Positions 53,674-63,683 of a stretch of 64,000 nucleotides of DNA are shown here, in pieces. Position 1 is the first letter of the stretch; each line of letters begins with the position of its first letter. The stretch is from Bacteroidota bacterium (lineage in GTDB: Bacteria > Bacteroidota > Bacteroidia > Bacteroidales > TTA-H9): positions 86,857 to 150,856 of the forward strand of contig QKGM01000031.1 in assembly GCA_003250395.1 (NCBI GenBank), read 5' to 3'. Below the pieces are notes generated by a model. The model made no database searches and was not told where the DNA came from. It saw only the letters and a program-made list of their open reading frames with translations. The position numbers and the translations under genes are program-made.

Positions 53674-53973
53674 TTCAAAAAATTCTGTTAGAACCAGGAG
53701 AGAACAATAAGGAGAAAAAGGTATACGCTGTTAGGGCAAATTCTGGCAGATATACCTTTCTGAAATTTTCAATTCTGACTATTTGTCATAAACTTCTTAC
53801 TGGAATGTCAGCTAAAAAAACCAATAATTCAACATCATATTTCTGAATAACAACATTTTAATTAACAAGAAAATATTCCGGAAAAATTATAAAACACAAG
53901 ACAACCAGTGATGGCACAAAGATTGTCAAGAGCGATCCAGTTAAAAAAATGATAACCGTCAAAAAAGAATACA
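53674..53973. other. Gap upstream of dnaK
   Basis: 300 bp with no credible gene. I do not find a TAnnTTTG box at a useful distance from dnaK nor a CIRCE inverted repeat (TTAGCACTC-N9-GAGTGCTAA), so heat-shock control by HrcA is not supported by the sequence. Confidence 0.4.
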
Positions 53974-55887
53974 ATGGGCAAAATAATTGGAATTGACCTT
54001 GGGACGACCAACTCATGCGTTTCCGTGATGGAAGGAAACGAACCAGTAGTAATCCCCAATAGTGAAGGACGTCGTACAACACCGTCAATCGTAGCCTTCA
54101 CTGAGAATGGTGAACGCAAGGTTGGCGATCCTGCAAAACGACAAGCGATTACAAACCCTACCAAAACTATCTCATCAATAAAGCGTTTCATGGGTGAAAC
54201 CTTTGACAGGGTAACCACAGAAATCAGCCGGACTGCCTTTCATGTTGTAAAAGGAGATAACAATACTCCCCGTGTTGTCATCGATGACCGCAAATATACT
54301 CCTCAGGAAATTTCAGCCATGATACTTCAGAAGATGAAAAAAACTGCTGAAGACTACCTGGGACAGGAAGTGACTGAGGCTGTTATCACTGTTCCTGCCT
54401 ATTTCAGTGATTCACAAAGACAGGCCACCAAAGAGGCTGGTGAAATCGCAGGACTAAAAGTGCGCCGGATAATCAATGAACCTACAGCTGCAGCTCTGGC
54501 CTATGGATTGGACAAAAAAAATCACGATATAAAAGTAGCTGTGTACGACCTTGGTGGCGGCACCTTTGATATTTCAATACTTGAACTTGGTGAAGGTGTA
54601 TTCGAAGTAAAATCAACTAATGGTGACACACACCTGGGTGGTGACGATTTTGACCAGACTATCATAGACTGGCTTGCTGAAGAATTTAAAAAAGATGAAG
54701 GTCTTGACCTCAGAAAAGACCCCATGGCTTTACAGCGCTTGAAAGAAGCAGCCGAAAAAGCAAAAATTGAACTTTCCAGTTCAATGGAAACGGAGATCAA
54801 TCTGCCATATATTATGCCAGTTGACGGGGTACCAAAGCATCTTGTTCGCAAGCTTTCGCGATCAAAATTCGAATCTCTGATAGATTCTCTCGTACAGCGC
54901 ACGATAGAACCATGCCGTAAGGCATTAAAAGATGCAGGACTGACACCCGCAGATATAAATGATGTCATTTTGGTGGGAGGATCAACAAGAGTTCCTGTCA
55001 TTCAGAAAGTGGTTGAAGATTTTTTCAAAAAGAGTCCCTCAAAAGGAGTCAATCCTGATGAAGTAGTTGCAATTGGTGCAGCTATTCAAGGTGGTGTTCT
55101 TACAGGCGAAGTTAAAGATGTATTACTTCTTGACGTAACACCATTGTCACTTGGCATTGAGACACTTGGAAGCGTAATGACCCGACTTATTGAATCAAAT
55201 ACGACCATCCCTACCCGAAAGTCAGAGACTTTCTCAACAGCATCCGATAATCAACCTGCTGTGGAGATTCATATCTTGCAGGGTGAACGTCCTATGGCAA
55301 ATCAAAACAAGAGTATTGGCAGATTCCATCTTGATGGAATTCCACCAGCACCACGTGGAGTACCTCAAATTGAAGTAACTTTTGATATCGATGCCAACGG
55401 AATTCTAAATGTTTCGGCAAAAGATAAAGCAACTGGCAAATCTCAGAATATTAGAATTGAAGCCTCTTCAGGTCTTACTGAAGATGAAATAAAACGAATG
55501 AAGGCTGAAGCTGAAGCTAATGCAGATGCTGATCGTCATGCACGTGAAGAGGCCGATAAAATTAATAATGCTGATGCTCTTATCTTCCAGACAGAAAAAC
55601 AACTGTCGGAATATGGCGATAAATTGCCCGCCGATAAAAAAGGAGCAATAGAAGCCGCTTTAAACCAATTGAAAGAAGCTCACAAGAACCGTGACTTTGC
55701 TGCTATCGATACTGCCATGAATAACCTGAACCAGACCTGGCAGGCTGCCAGCCAGGAAATGTATAATGCAACTAACCAAGGTGGTCAACAGGCGGGAACC
55801 AATCCGGAACAGGGTCCCGGATCAAACTCTGGTGATAAGGGTAAAGATGGGACAGTTGAAGATGCCGACTTTGAAGAAGTAAAATAA
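53974..55887 (+). CDS. dnaK: Chaperone protein DnaK (Hsp70)
   Basis: 637 residues, the standard length. ATPase domain: [45 protein letters not shown] and [13 protein letters not shown]. The linker [18 protein letters not shown] leads to the substrate-binding domain, and the lid ends in a flexible G/N/Q-rich tail closing with [10 protein letters not shown], the usual DnaK C-terminal motif. No dnaJ or grpE is adjacent; the gene is monocistronic and ends at a strong terminator. Confidence 0.98.
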   Translation: MGKIIGIDLGTTNSCVSVMEGNEPVVIPNSEGRRTTPSIVAFTENGERKVGDPAKRQAITNPTKTISSIKRFMGETFDRVTTEISRTAFHVVKGDNNTPRVVIDDRKYTPQEISAMILQKMKKTAEDYLGQEVTEAVITVPAYFSDSQRQATKEAGEIAGLKVRRIINEPTAAALAYGLDKKNHDIKVAVYDLGGGTFDISILELGEGVFEVKSTNGDTHLGGDDFDQTIIDWLAEEFKKDEGLDLRKDPMALQRLKEAAEKAKIELSSSMETEINLPYIMPVDGVPKHLVRKLSRSKFESLIDSLVQRTIEPCRKALKDAGLTPADINDVILVGGSTRVPVIQKVVEDFFKKSPSKGVNPDEVVAIGAAIQGGVLTGEVKDVLLLDVTPLSLGIETLGSVMTRLIESNTTIPTRKSETFSTASDNQPAVEIHILQGERPMANQNKSIGRFHLDGIPPAPRGVPQIEVTFDIDANGILNVSAKDKATGKSQNIRIEASSGLTEDEIKRMKAEAEANADADRHAREEADKINNADALIFQTEKQLSEYGDKLPADKKGAIEAALNQLKEAHKNRDFAAIDTAMNNLNQTWQAASQEMYNATNQGGQQAGTNPEQGPGSNSGDKGKDGTVEDADFEEVK

Positions 55888-55906
55888 TTAATATAAGTAT
55901 AAATTT

Positions 55907-55943
55907 AAAACGCCGACATGGAATCACATGTCGGCGTTTTCAT
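55907..55943 (+). terminator. Intrinsic terminator after dnaK
   Basis: 14-bp perfect stem (AAAACGCCGACATG at 55907-55920 with CATGTCGGCGTTTT at 55927-55940), 6-base loop. Confidence 0.9.
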
Positions 55944-56015
55944 TTAAACTTAAAAACCTCATTGACAAAAAGACCTCTGACTTCAAATGAAGTTCAGAGG
56001 TCTTGTCAGAAATTG

Positions 56016-56098
56016 TACCCCGGGCGGGACTTGAACCCGCACAGCCGTGAGGCCAAAGGATTTTAAGTCCTTCGTGTCTACCATTCCACCACCGGGGC
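56016..56098 (-). tRNA. tRNA-Leu (anticodon UAA)
   Basis: 83 nt on the minus strand. Acceptor GCCCCGG pairs with CCGGGGT (first pair G-U), anticodon arm AAGGA-CTTAAAA-TCCTT gives UAA, a long class II variable arm follows (as in Leu), and the T arm is GCGGG-TTCAAGT-CCCGC. No CCA is encoded. Confidence 0.95.
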
Positions 56099-56171
56099 AG
56101 TCATCCTGTTCAATGAACACTTTGATAGAAAAAATCCCAAATCGTGAATCACGTTCGGGATCGTTTACTAG

Positions 56172-56244
<73 letters not shown>

Positions 56245-56307
56245 ATTTTGAGTGGGTTTTGCTGTGCAAAGATATAAAGAAACCTTCATTCCCTCCAAAT
56301 AATTTTT

Positions 56308-58947
56308 TCACTTTTTTTTCGATAAAAGTGTCTTTATACTATTTAACTTTAACAATGCCTCCACTGGTGTCAGTGTATTAACATCAGTATTAATTATTTC
56401 TTCTTTAATCTGAATTAACAATGGATCGTCGAGTTGGATAAAGCTAAGCTGATAATTTGTTTCAGGTTCTTTCTTTCTACCTTTCCTTGCAGACTGGTCA
56501 CCAACAAGTGCTTCGCTGTTATGTGTTTTTTCAAGTTTCTCGAGAAGGATGCCGGCACGTTCTACAACAGTTTGTGGCATTCCAGCCATCCGGGCAACAT
56601 GAATTCCGAAGCTATGTTCACTACCACCAGGAGTCAATTTCCGTAAAAAAATAATTTTACGGCCTACTTCCCGTATAGAAATATGAAAATTTCTGATCCT
56701 GGGAAAGAACTGTGTCATCTGATTCAATTCGTGATAATGCGTTGCAAAAAGTACTTTTGGCCTGAACAAAGGGTGGTTGTGAAGAAATTCGGCAATACTC
56801 CATGCAATAGATATTCCATCATATGTACTAGTACCTCGTCCGATTTCATCCAGCAAAATAAGACTCCGGTCACTGATGTTGTTTAATATACTTGCTGTTT
56901 CTGTCATCTCAACCATAAAAGTTGATTCACCTGTCGACAGATTATCAGAAGCACCCACACGGGTAAAAATCTTGTCCACCAATCCAATCTCAGCAGAACT
57001 GGCAGGCACAAAAGAACCTATTTGAGCCAGCAAAACAATTAGTGCTGTTTGTCGCAACAAGGCAGATTTCCCTGACATATTAGGGCCAGTAAGAATAATC
57101 ATCTGCTGGGATTCATGATCTAAATATAAATCATTGGCAATATATGACTCTCCAGCCGGTAAAAGTCTTTCGATAACGGGATGTCGCCCTCCTCTGATAT
57201 CAAGAACAGTACCGTCATTTAATACAGGCCTTACATAATTGTATCTAATAGCAATACCTGCAAATGAAAGAAGCACATCCAGTCTTCCAATTAATGCTGC
57301 ATTCAGTTGAATTGGTTGTACATACTCTGCCAACCGGTTGACCAAAGAAGTAAACAACTCCCCTTCAATAACCAAAATTTTATCTTCTGCACCAAGAATC
57401 TTTTGCTCATATTCTTTCAGTTCGTCAGTTATATATCGTTCAGCATTAACCAGCGTTTGCTTTCTATGCCAATCGACAGGGGCTTTCTCTTTATGTGCAT
57501 TTGTAACTTCGAGATAAAACCCAAACACATTATTGTAGCCTATTTTCAATGAAGAAATTCCAGTAGCCTCGATTTCGCGTTTTAATAGCTGGTTCAGATA
57601 GTCCTTTCCAGAATGAAGAATTTTACGCAAATCATCAAGCTCTTCAGAAACACCTTCTGCGATAACCCCACCTTTCGTAACCTGAACAGGAGGATCATCC
57701 GTAAGTTCTGATCCAATTGCGTCGATGATTAACTGGCATGGATTCAATTGCTCGGCAAGGCTGAGAAAAGGTGATGCAACTCCGTCCTTACAGACGTTTT
57801 TTATTGTTACCACAGCCTGAAGCGCTCTGCTGACCTGAATCATCTCACGCGGATTAATCCGACTTGTCGACGCTTTTGAAATCAATCTCTCCAGATCACC
57901 ACACTGCCTTATGCTGGCACGAAGAGATTCAGCCATTTCAGCATGCTCAATAAGATAAGCAACCATATCGTGCCTCTCTTCAAGAGGTTTACGCTCTTTT
58001 AGCGGGAGGGTAACCCAACGACGTACAAGCCGTGCACCCATCGGAGAAATGGTATGATCAAAAACATCAAGTAATGATTTAGCATTTTCACTTAAACCGT
58101 ATACCAACTCTAGATTACGTATTGTAAATCTATCAAGCCATACATAGTGATCTTCCTCAATACGGCTGACGGAAGTAATATGAGCAACACGATCATGTTG
58201 GGTTTCAGATAAATAATGAAGAGCAACACCTGCAGCAATTACAGCTTTTTCCTGATCATGTACACCGAAACCTTTTAATGAAATAGTCTGAAAGTGCCTT
58301 GTCAGTAACTCATGGGCAAAATCAATTGTAAATGCCCAATCATCAAAAGTGGTAATAAAGAATTTGTCTCCAAAGAGCTCCTGGAATTTACGTAACCTCG
58401 ACTTCTGCAGAATTACTTCATTGGGTCGAAACGTCTGCAACAGCTTATCAATATAATCAACATTTCCCTGTGCAGCGAAAAATTCACCAGTTGAAATATC
58501 AAGAAATGCTATTCCTGTTATACCTTCATCAAGATGAATACTTGCAAGGAAATTATTTTCTTTTTGTTCCAGAATTTTGTCATTATAAGAAACACCTGGC
58601 GTTACTAATTCCGTTACTCCTCTTTTAACAATACTTTTTGTTGTTTTAGGATCCTCAAGCTGATCACAGATTGCCACCCGCATACCTGCCCTGACTAATT
58701 TAGGAAGATACGTATCAAGTGAATGATGCGGAAATCCAGCCAGTTCAACATATTGAGCAGCTCCGTTAGCCCTTCTGGTAAGCACAATACCAAGAATACT
58801 ACTTGCTCTCACAGCATCAGAGCCAAACGTCTCGTAAAAATCGCCTACTCTGAAAAGTAATAAAGCATCAGGATATTTTGCCTTAATCTTGTTGTATTGC
58901 TTCATCAGCGGGGTTTCAGCAATATTTCTGGTATCTTTTTCCTCCAA
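56308..58947 (-). CDS. mutS: DNA mismatch repair protein MutS
   Basis: 879 residues. Mismatch-binding N-terminus with LFRVGDFYETFG (the Phe-x-Glu wedge), connector and lever domains, then the ABC-type ATPase: GPNMSGKSALLRQ (Walker A), STFMVEMTE, LILLDEIGRGTSTYDG (Walker B and D-loop) and FATHYHEL. Near the C-terminus NYQLSF has the form of a sliding-clamp-binding motif, as in other MutS proteins. The open frame begins at TTG (58947) with no in-frame ATG upstream; the next ATG is residue 15 (58905). The TTG start keeps the usual N-terminal length, so it is tentatively retained. A -7 box lies 27 bp upstream. Confidence 0.96.
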   Translation of the reverse strand: MEEKDTRNIAETPLMKQYNKIKAKYPDALLLFRVGDFYETFGSDAVRASSILGIVLTRRANGAAQYVELAGFPHHSLDTYLPKLVRAGMRVAICDQLEDPKTTKSIVKRGVTELVTPGVSYNDKILEQKENNFLASIHLDEGITGIAFLDISTGEFFAAQGNVDYIDKLLQTFRPNEVILQKSRLRKFQELFGDKFFITTFDDWAFTIDFAHELLTRHFQTISLKGFGVHDQEKAVIAAGVALHYLSETQHDRVAHITSVSRIEEDHYVWLDRFTIRNLELVYGLSENAKSLLDVFDHTISPMGARLVRRWVTLPLKERKPLEERHDMVAYLIEHAEMAESLRASIRQCGDLERLISKASTSRINPREMIQVSRALQAVVTIKNVCKDGVASPFLSLAEQLNPCQLIIDAIGSELTDDPPVQVTKGGVIAEGVSEELDDLRKILHSGKDYLNQLLKREIEATGISSLKIGYNNVFGFYLEVTNAHKEKAPVDWHRKQTLVNAERYITDELKEYEQKILGAEDKILVIEGELFTSLVNRLAEYVQPIQLNAALIGRLDVLLSFAGIAIRYNYVRPVLNDGTVLDIRGGRHPVIERLLPAGESYIANDLYLDHESQQMIILTGPNMSGKSALLRQTALIVLLAQIGSFVPASSAEIGLVDKIFTRVGASDNLSTGESTFMVEMTETASILNNISDRSLILLDEIGRGTSTYDGISIAWSIAEFLHNHPLFRPKVLFATHYHELNQMTQFFPRIRNFHISIREVGRKIIFLRKLTPGGSEHSFGIHVARMAGMPQTVVERAGILLEKLEKTHNSEALVGDQSARKGRKKEPETNYQLSFIQLDDPLLIQIKEEIINTDVNTLTPVEALLKLNSIKTLLSKKK

Positions 58948-58973
58948 ACTTAATTGTTATTTTTATTAAAAAG

Positions 58974-58981
58974 CAAATGTA
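58974..58981 (-). promoter_or_regulatory. Bacteroidota -7 box (TACATTTG) for mutS
   Basis: Perfect TAnnTTTG on the minus strand upstream of the TTG start at 58947. Confidence 0.5.
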
Positions 58982-59039
58982 CCAAAATTCAATCTGATTT
59001 ATGAAACTACAATAAATCTGATAAACGAACCCAAATCAC

Positions 59040-59047
59040 TACCTTTG
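59040..59047 (+). promoter_or_regulatory. Bacteroidota -7 box (TACCTTTG) for the TrmH-family gene
   Basis: Perfect TAnnTTTG, 21 bp before the ATG at 59069. The longest open frame begins at a TTG inside this box (59045) and is rejected. Confidence 0.6.
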
Positions 59048-59068
59048 CAGGGAATACCAATTACAGAT

Positions 59069-59605
59069 ATGCTAAAAACGCTAAATGAAGAACTGAACAG
59101 ACTTACTGTTGATGAATTTCAAAAAGCTAACAAATTACCGGTTGTAGTAGTTCTTGATAATATTAGAAGCCAAAGCAACATCGGATCCTTTTTTCGCACA
59201 GGAGACGCGTTTCTGATAGAAAAAATTTATTTATGCGGGATAACAGCTTCACCACCTCACCGTGAAATCCAGAAAACGGCCTTAGGAGCTACCGAAACAG
59301 TTAGCTGGGAATACATTAAAACAGCCCTGGATTGTATTGGCCAACTTAAAAAACAAGGATATACTATTATAGCTGTCGAGCAAGCAAAAGGCAGTATCTG
59401 CTTGACAGATTACCATCCCCGATCGGGATGCAAACTTGCATTGATCTTTGGTAATGAGCTGAATGGTGTTGACCAATCTATTATGGATATTTGTGATAGC
59501 TGTGTGGAGATTCCGCAATCAGGAACAAAGCACTCCTTGAATGTTTCGGTTGCAGGTGGAATAATATTATGGAAAATTTATTCAGAATTACGCGCGAACT
59601 TCTAG
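59069..59605 (+). CDS. TrmH-family (SPOUT) RNA methyltransferase
   Basis: 178 residues from the ATG at 59069. Single SPOUT domain with no separate substrate-binding domain: VVVLDNIRSQSNIGSFFRTGDAF (motif 1, the asparagine/arginine pair), LALIFGNELNGVD (motif 2) and IPQSGTKHSLNVSVAGGIILW (motif 3, knot). The compact size and motif 1 are closer to tRNA 2'-O-methyltransferases (TrmH/TrmL) than to the 23S enzyme seen earlier in the window, but the target is not determinable here. Confidence 0.88.
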   Translation: MLKTLNEELNRLTVDEFQKANKLPVVVVLDNIRSQSNIGSFFRTGDAFLIEKIYLCGITASPPHREIQKTALGATETVSWEYIKTALDCIGQLKKQGYTIIAVEQAKGSICLTDYHPRSGCKLALIFGNELNGVDQSIMDICDSCVEIPQSGTKHSLNVSVAGGIILWKIYSELRANF

Positions 59606-59729
59606 AATATTTCTTTACTATTTCTATTCTGTAACCTTTAAACAGAAATTTGAGTATAACACGCTGGAATTCGCAAAGCTTAAACCTTGTATATTTTTAA
59701 TAAAAAATCAATAAATTTAGTCGGAAACA

Positions 59730-59759
59730 TTGACTCCGTTAAAAAATAGCATAAATTTG
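59730..59759 (+). promoter_or_regulatory. Consensus promoter for the OmpA/TPR gene (TTG - 19 bp - TAAATTTG)
   Basis: TTG at 59730-59732 and TAAATTTG at 59752-59759, full spacing match. Transcript start near 59766, 33 nt before the ATG. A strong promoter fits an abundant outer-membrane-associated protein. Confidence 0.7.
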
Positions 59760-59798
59760 TGGTGACTTCAGAAATTATAACCTTAAAAAACTGTACCT

Positions 59799-62282
59799 AT
59801 GAAAAAAGTTTATCTAACTATACTCAAAGTCCTTCTATCGGTCTTTGTAGTATTCTCAGCAACAGGCATTTATGCTCAACAGGTAAAAAACACCAAGCCT
59901 GCAAAATCCTCGTTCGATGGTTATTGGTACATTGGCGCTAATGGCGGTTTAAGCCTACTTCATGGTGATATTACCAAATACAGGGCTATGCCTGATGGTG
60001 ACAATACCAAGTTTGGCTTCAGCGGCTACTTTGGTCGTCAACTTACCCCCGTATTTGGTCTGAGAGGCCAACTCGGTTATGGCAAATTTGCTGGCAAAGA
60101 GGATCGCGAACAATACAAAGGACTTCCTTTCTACAACAAGTCTGTTGAAGGCGACTGGATTGATTATTCACTCCAGGCCACTTTTGACCTCGATAACCTT
60201 ATTCTGTCATATAACCCTGACAGACTACTCGGCGTGTATACATTCATTGGATTTGGTAATGCGCAATACAGATCAATTGTTACAGATCTTAATGATGGAT
60301 CAACAAGAAAAAGGGGTTATGATGAACCTAATGGAGATGATGGTAAAGGTTTCGGCGGACGTCGTATCGTTGCCATGGTTCCCGTTGGATTAGGATTTAA
60401 TATTCGTCTTGCTGAAAAATGGGATGCAAATATCGAATCATCACTGCGTTGGACTGATACTGATGGTATGGACATTATCAGTGGTGGATCGAAAGAAATC
60501 AAAAATGATTTTTATAGCTTCACTACCCTTGGCCTGACATACAAATTCGGCAGCAGTTCAAACATCAATAAGATGAAGAAGAATTACGGAATGGTTAAAT
60601 ATGATGTTACTCCGGAAGTTCTTGAAACAACTGGTGATTCAATTCGTGTTACAATACGTGGCGTATTCCCTCCGAAATATTTCCACAAAAAAGCTGCAAT
60701 GCATTTCCAGCCAGTTCTTCGCTATATGGGTGATTCAACAATGCTGAAACCAATTGTACTCCGTGGTGAGAATGTTCAGGGTGAAGGCGATATCATTAGT
60801 TACACTAACGGTGGAACTTTTACTTATAAAGCCACAATCGCTTACAAGCCTGCAATGAACACTGCCGAACTCCATGTTGATCCTTTTGTTTTCCTGCCTA
60901 ATGAGCCTGTTAGCGCTTCAATGAAACCAGGTGAAATCAAAGCTAAGTATAAATCTCTTGCTTTAAATGACCGTAAACTCGCAGATGGTGTCATTTACAC
61001 ATGCAAACGTATCAAAGCAGATCAGGATGTAGCAACTGCCTCTCATGGTTATCAGCAGATGGTTATTCTAACCAAAAATGGCAACATCTATTTCCCAAAG
61101 AATAAATATGATGTTAATTTCAAATTTGGTAAGAATAAAGATGACCAATCAAAAGCTGCACTTAGCTCCCTGTACGACTATATGAAGCAAGGACACCAGG
61201 TAAAAGACATTACAATCTCTGCCTGGGCATCGCCTGAAGGTGAAGAAACCTTTAATGCCAACCTTTCAAAGAATCGTGCCGAAGCTGCCCGCAAGGTAGT
61301 GGTTAAGGATCTTGAAAAGATGAACAAGGACAAGAATGCCACCGTGAAATTCGACGTTAAAGCCATTAATTTCAACGTAGTAGGCAATGGTCCTGACTGG
61401 AATGGATTCATGAAAGCAGTTGAAAGCTCAACCATTAAAGACAAAAATGTCGTTTTGAATGTGGTGAATTCTGCTGATCCTAAAAAGAAGGAAGAAGAAA
61501 TCCGCAACATGATCGTGATTTATCCTGAAATCGAAGAAAACTTACTTCCTCCTCTTCGTCGTTCTGAAATAGCCGTTAACACATACGAGCCAAAACGTAC
61601 TAACGAAGAAATCGCCCGTCTCGCTACCACCAATCCGGAACAACTTACAGAACCTGAACTCCTGTTTGCAGCCACTCTTACCCAGGATATTAAAACTCAG
61701 GCTCAGATATACAAATCAGCTACTAATGTGTTCCCCAACAGTTGGAAAGCGTTCAATAACGCAGGCATGACCGAATTGAAACAGAAAAACATTTCTGCTG
61801 CTGAAACATACCTGAATAAAGCCAACACATTATCACCAGATAATGGTGAAGTAATAAACAACCTTGGTGTTGTTGCAGTAGCAAAGGGAGAAACAGATAA
61901 AGCTCAACAGCTTTTCGAAAAAGCCAAAAAACTTGGTGTTAACGAAAATTACAATCTTGCCACTCTTATGATTGCCAAGGGAAAATATGCTGAAGCCGTT
62001 CATGGAATGAAGGATCACAAATGCAGCTATAATCTGGCTCTTGCCCAGATCCTTTCAAACAATACAGGTGAAGCAGCCCGTACACTTGACTGTGCTGAAA
62101 AAGATGCCCAGACGTACTATCTGATGGCAATTCTTGGTGCTCGTACAGCCAACACCTCTCTTCTTTATGAAAACCTCGAGAAAGCTGTTAAGGCCGATGC
62201 TTCACTTAAGGGTGTAGCCAAGACCGACAGGGAATTCATTAAATATTTTGAAACCCCTGAGTTCAGCAAAATCGTTGAATAA
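59799..62282 (+). CDS. OmpA-family protein with N-terminal barrel and C-terminal TPRs
   Basis: 827 residues. Signal peptide (LLSVFVVFSATGIYA). Residues about 40-255 look like an eight-stranded barrel (YWYIGANGGLSLLHGDI ... TTLGLTYKFG). A linker sandwich (about 265-400) is followed by an OmpA-like peptidoglycan-binding domain (about 440-560; ISAWASPEGEETFNANLSKNRAEAARKVV, where the usual NxxLSxxRA helix is clear). The last 200 residues carry TPR-like helices (SWKAFNNAGMTELKQKN, GEVINNLGVVAVAKG). It likely ties the outer membrane to peptidoglycan. Strong promoter and own terminator mark a single-gene unit; its codon use appears plain. Confidence 0.88.
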   Translation: MKKVYLTILKVLLSVFVVFSATGIYAQQVKNTKPAKSSFDGYWYIGANGGLSLLHGDITKYRAMPDGDNTKFGFSGYFGRQLTPVFGLRGQLGYGKFAGKEDREQYKGLPFYNKSVEGDWIDYSLQATFDLDNLILSYNPDRLLGVYTFIGFGNAQYRSIVTDLNDGSTRKRGYDEPNGDDGKGFGGRRIVAMVPVGLGFNIRLAEKWDANIESSLRWTDTDGMDIISGGSKEIKNDFYSFTTLGLTYKFGSSSNINKMKKNYGMVKYDVTPEVLETTGDSIRVTIRGVFPPKYFHKKAAMHFQPVLRYMGDSTMLKPIVLRGENVQGEGDIISYTNGGTFTYKATIAYKPAMNTAELHVDPFVFLPNEPVSASMKPGEIKAKYKSLALNDRKLADGVIYTCKRIKADQDVATASHGYQQMVILTKNGNIYFPKNKYDVNFKFGKNKDDQSKAALSSLYDYMKQGHQVKDITISAWASPEGEETFNANLSKNRAEAARKVVVKDLEKMNKDKNATVKFDVKAINFNVVGNGPDWNGFMKAVESSTIKDKNVVLNVVNSADPKKKEEEIRNMIVIYPEIEENLLPPLRRSEIAVNTYEPKRTNEEIARLATTNPEQLTEPELLFAATLTQDIKTQAQIYKSATNVFPNSWKAFNNAGMTELKQKNISAAETYLNKANTLSPDNGEVINNLGVVAVAKGETDKAQQLFEKAKKLGVNENYNLATLMIAKGKYAEAVHGMKDHKCSYNLALAQILSNNTGEAARTLDCAEKDAQTYYLMAILGARTANTSLLYENLEKAVKADASLKGVAKTDREFIKYFETPEFSKIVE

Positions 62283-62304
62283 TTTCTGAATCACACTTGT
62301 CACG

Positions 62305-62337
62305 AAAGAGGCCACCTTCGGGGGGCCTCTTTTTATT
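62305..62337 (+). terminator. Intrinsic terminator after the OmpA/TPR gene
   Basis: 9-bp stem (AAAGAGGCC at 62305-62313 with GGCCTCTTT at 62324-62332), 10-base loop containing TTCG, then T-rich tract. Confidence 0.85.
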
Positions 62338-62404
62338 TAACAATTTTTGCCCCAATATCAATGGCATTCAACAAATTGTCCTTCTCTAAGTCATCAGTAT
62401 ACAG

Positions 62405-62445
62405 AAATAAAGAAACCACGGCCGGCTTGCCGTGGTTTCTTTTAA
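62405..62445 (-). terminator. Intrinsic terminator after the KAS III-like gene
   Basis: 13-bp perfect stem (AAAGAAACCACGG at 62409-62421 with its complement at 62430-62442), 8-base loop, A/T-rich flanks on both sides. It serves the minus-strand gene ending at 62499 and may also back up the plus-strand terminator. Confidence 0.85.
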
Positions 62446-62498
62446 ATACCTGAAACCTATAATCTACTGAAAAGGCGGGTATTGAACTCGAACATTTG

Positions 62499-63575
62499 CT
62501 AAAACCGGTATGCTATAGCGTTGATATTCATGCCGGCTCCAACAGAAGCAAACAATACCAAATCACCAGGGCTCACAGCATGCTCCTGTCCTGAAGTCTT
62601 TCTTAATACCTGATCGAGGAGCGTTGGTATAGTTGCCACCGAACTATTACCCAACCTGTGAATATTCATCGGCATCATTCCGTCTGGTGCAGCACGTTGG
62701 CCATAGAGCCTGTAAAACCTTTTAACAATTTCCTCATCCATCTTTTCATTTGCCTGATGAATAAAAATCTTTTTCAAATCGTGTATTCCAAATCCGGCAT
62801 TATCCAAAGCTTGTTTCATTGCACCGGGGACATGCAATAAGGCGAATTCATAGAGCTTCCTTCCATGCATCTTGATATACCTTATCTTTGGATCAGCATC
62901 AGGTGAGTAGCTTTTCCCGAGATAGAGGTATCCGGATTCCTCAGATGTAAAGCTAACATTTGAAAATGCCATAATTCCCTTGCCTGTTTCTGTCGATGCC
63001 TCAAGTACGCATGCTCCTGCCCCGTCAGCATATATCATGGTATCTCTGTCATGGCTATCAACAACACGTGAAAGTGTTTCTGTACCAATGACGAGACATT
63101 TACGGGCAGCTTCGCTTTTAATAAAGGAATTGGCAACTATCAAACCCTGAACCCACCCAGGACATCCAAATAGCAAATCAAAACCGACACAACCAGGATT
63201 GATAATCCCAAGATTATGCTTAACCCTGGAAGCGATACTTGGAACCATATCAGATTGAATTGTATGCTTAATGACATCTCCAAAATTATGAGCAACTATC
63301 AGATAATCTATCGTCTCCGGATCAACACCTGAGTCAACTATCGCTTCACGGGCTGCTAAAGTTGCTAAATCAGATGCCTGCATGCCTTCTGGAGCATAAC
63401 GGCGTTCATAAATTCCGGTAATGGCTGTAAATTTCCCGGCAATTTCATCATGAGTACCTGCCACTCTATTCCCATCAATATCCATAAATACATTATCCCG
63501 AAAGTCGTTATTAGAAACTGTAATATTTGGGACATACGATCCAGTTCCTGTGATAACACTATTCAACTCTTTCAT
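62499..63575 (-). CDS. 3-oxoacyl-ACP synthase III (KAS III/FabH)-family protein
   Basis: 358 residues, longer than typical FabH (about 320). Thiolase fold with the Cys-His-Asn triad: C129 in NPGCVGFDLLF, H273 in FIHQAN and N310 in HRLGNSSVATIP. The N-terminus (VITGTGSYVPNITVSN) and the closing FASVGAGMNINAIAYRF are family-typical. The cysteine context NPGCVGF differs from the AACAGF of housekeeping FabH, so this is likely a paralogue making a special acyl chain rather than the fatty-acid initiator. HMG-CoA synthase, needed for the mevalonate genes at the other end of the window, is a related fold, but the triad here is the KAS III form. Confidence 0.85.
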   Translation of the reverse strand: MKELNSVITGTGSYVPNITVSNNDFRDNVFMDIDGNRVAGTHDEIAGKFTAITGIYERRYAPEGMQASDLATLAAREAIVDSGVDPETIDYLIVAHNFGDVIKHTIQSDMVPSIASRVKHNLGIINPGCVGFDLLFGCPGWVQGLIVANSFIKSEAARKCLVIGTETLSRVVDSHDRDTMIYADGAGACVLEASTETGKGIMAFSNVSFTSEESGYLYLGKSYSPDADPKIRYIKMHGRKLYEFALLHVPGAMKQALDNAGFGIHDLKKIFIHQANEKMDEEIVKRFYRLYGQRAAPDGMMPMNIHRLGNSSVATIPTLLDQVLRKTSGQEHAVSPGDLVLFASVGAGMNINAIAYRF

Positions 63576-63683
63576 TTATCAATCAAATTTTGCTTTTACA
63601 AGGTAGTCTAACGCTTTATACTCAACTTTGTTTTTTCAAAACCTATAATTACGGGCATCAATGACTACAATTACCCGGCCTGT

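Noticed and set aside
53616..53846. 76-codon plus-strand frame after the DUF4249-like gene
   Set aside because: It runs straight through an excellent intrinsic terminator (53641-53673), so it is unlikely to be transcribed as a gene.
53674..53973. CIRCE element controlling dnaK
   Set aside because: No TTAGCACTC-N9-GAGTGCTAA-like inverted repeat is found upstream of dnaK.
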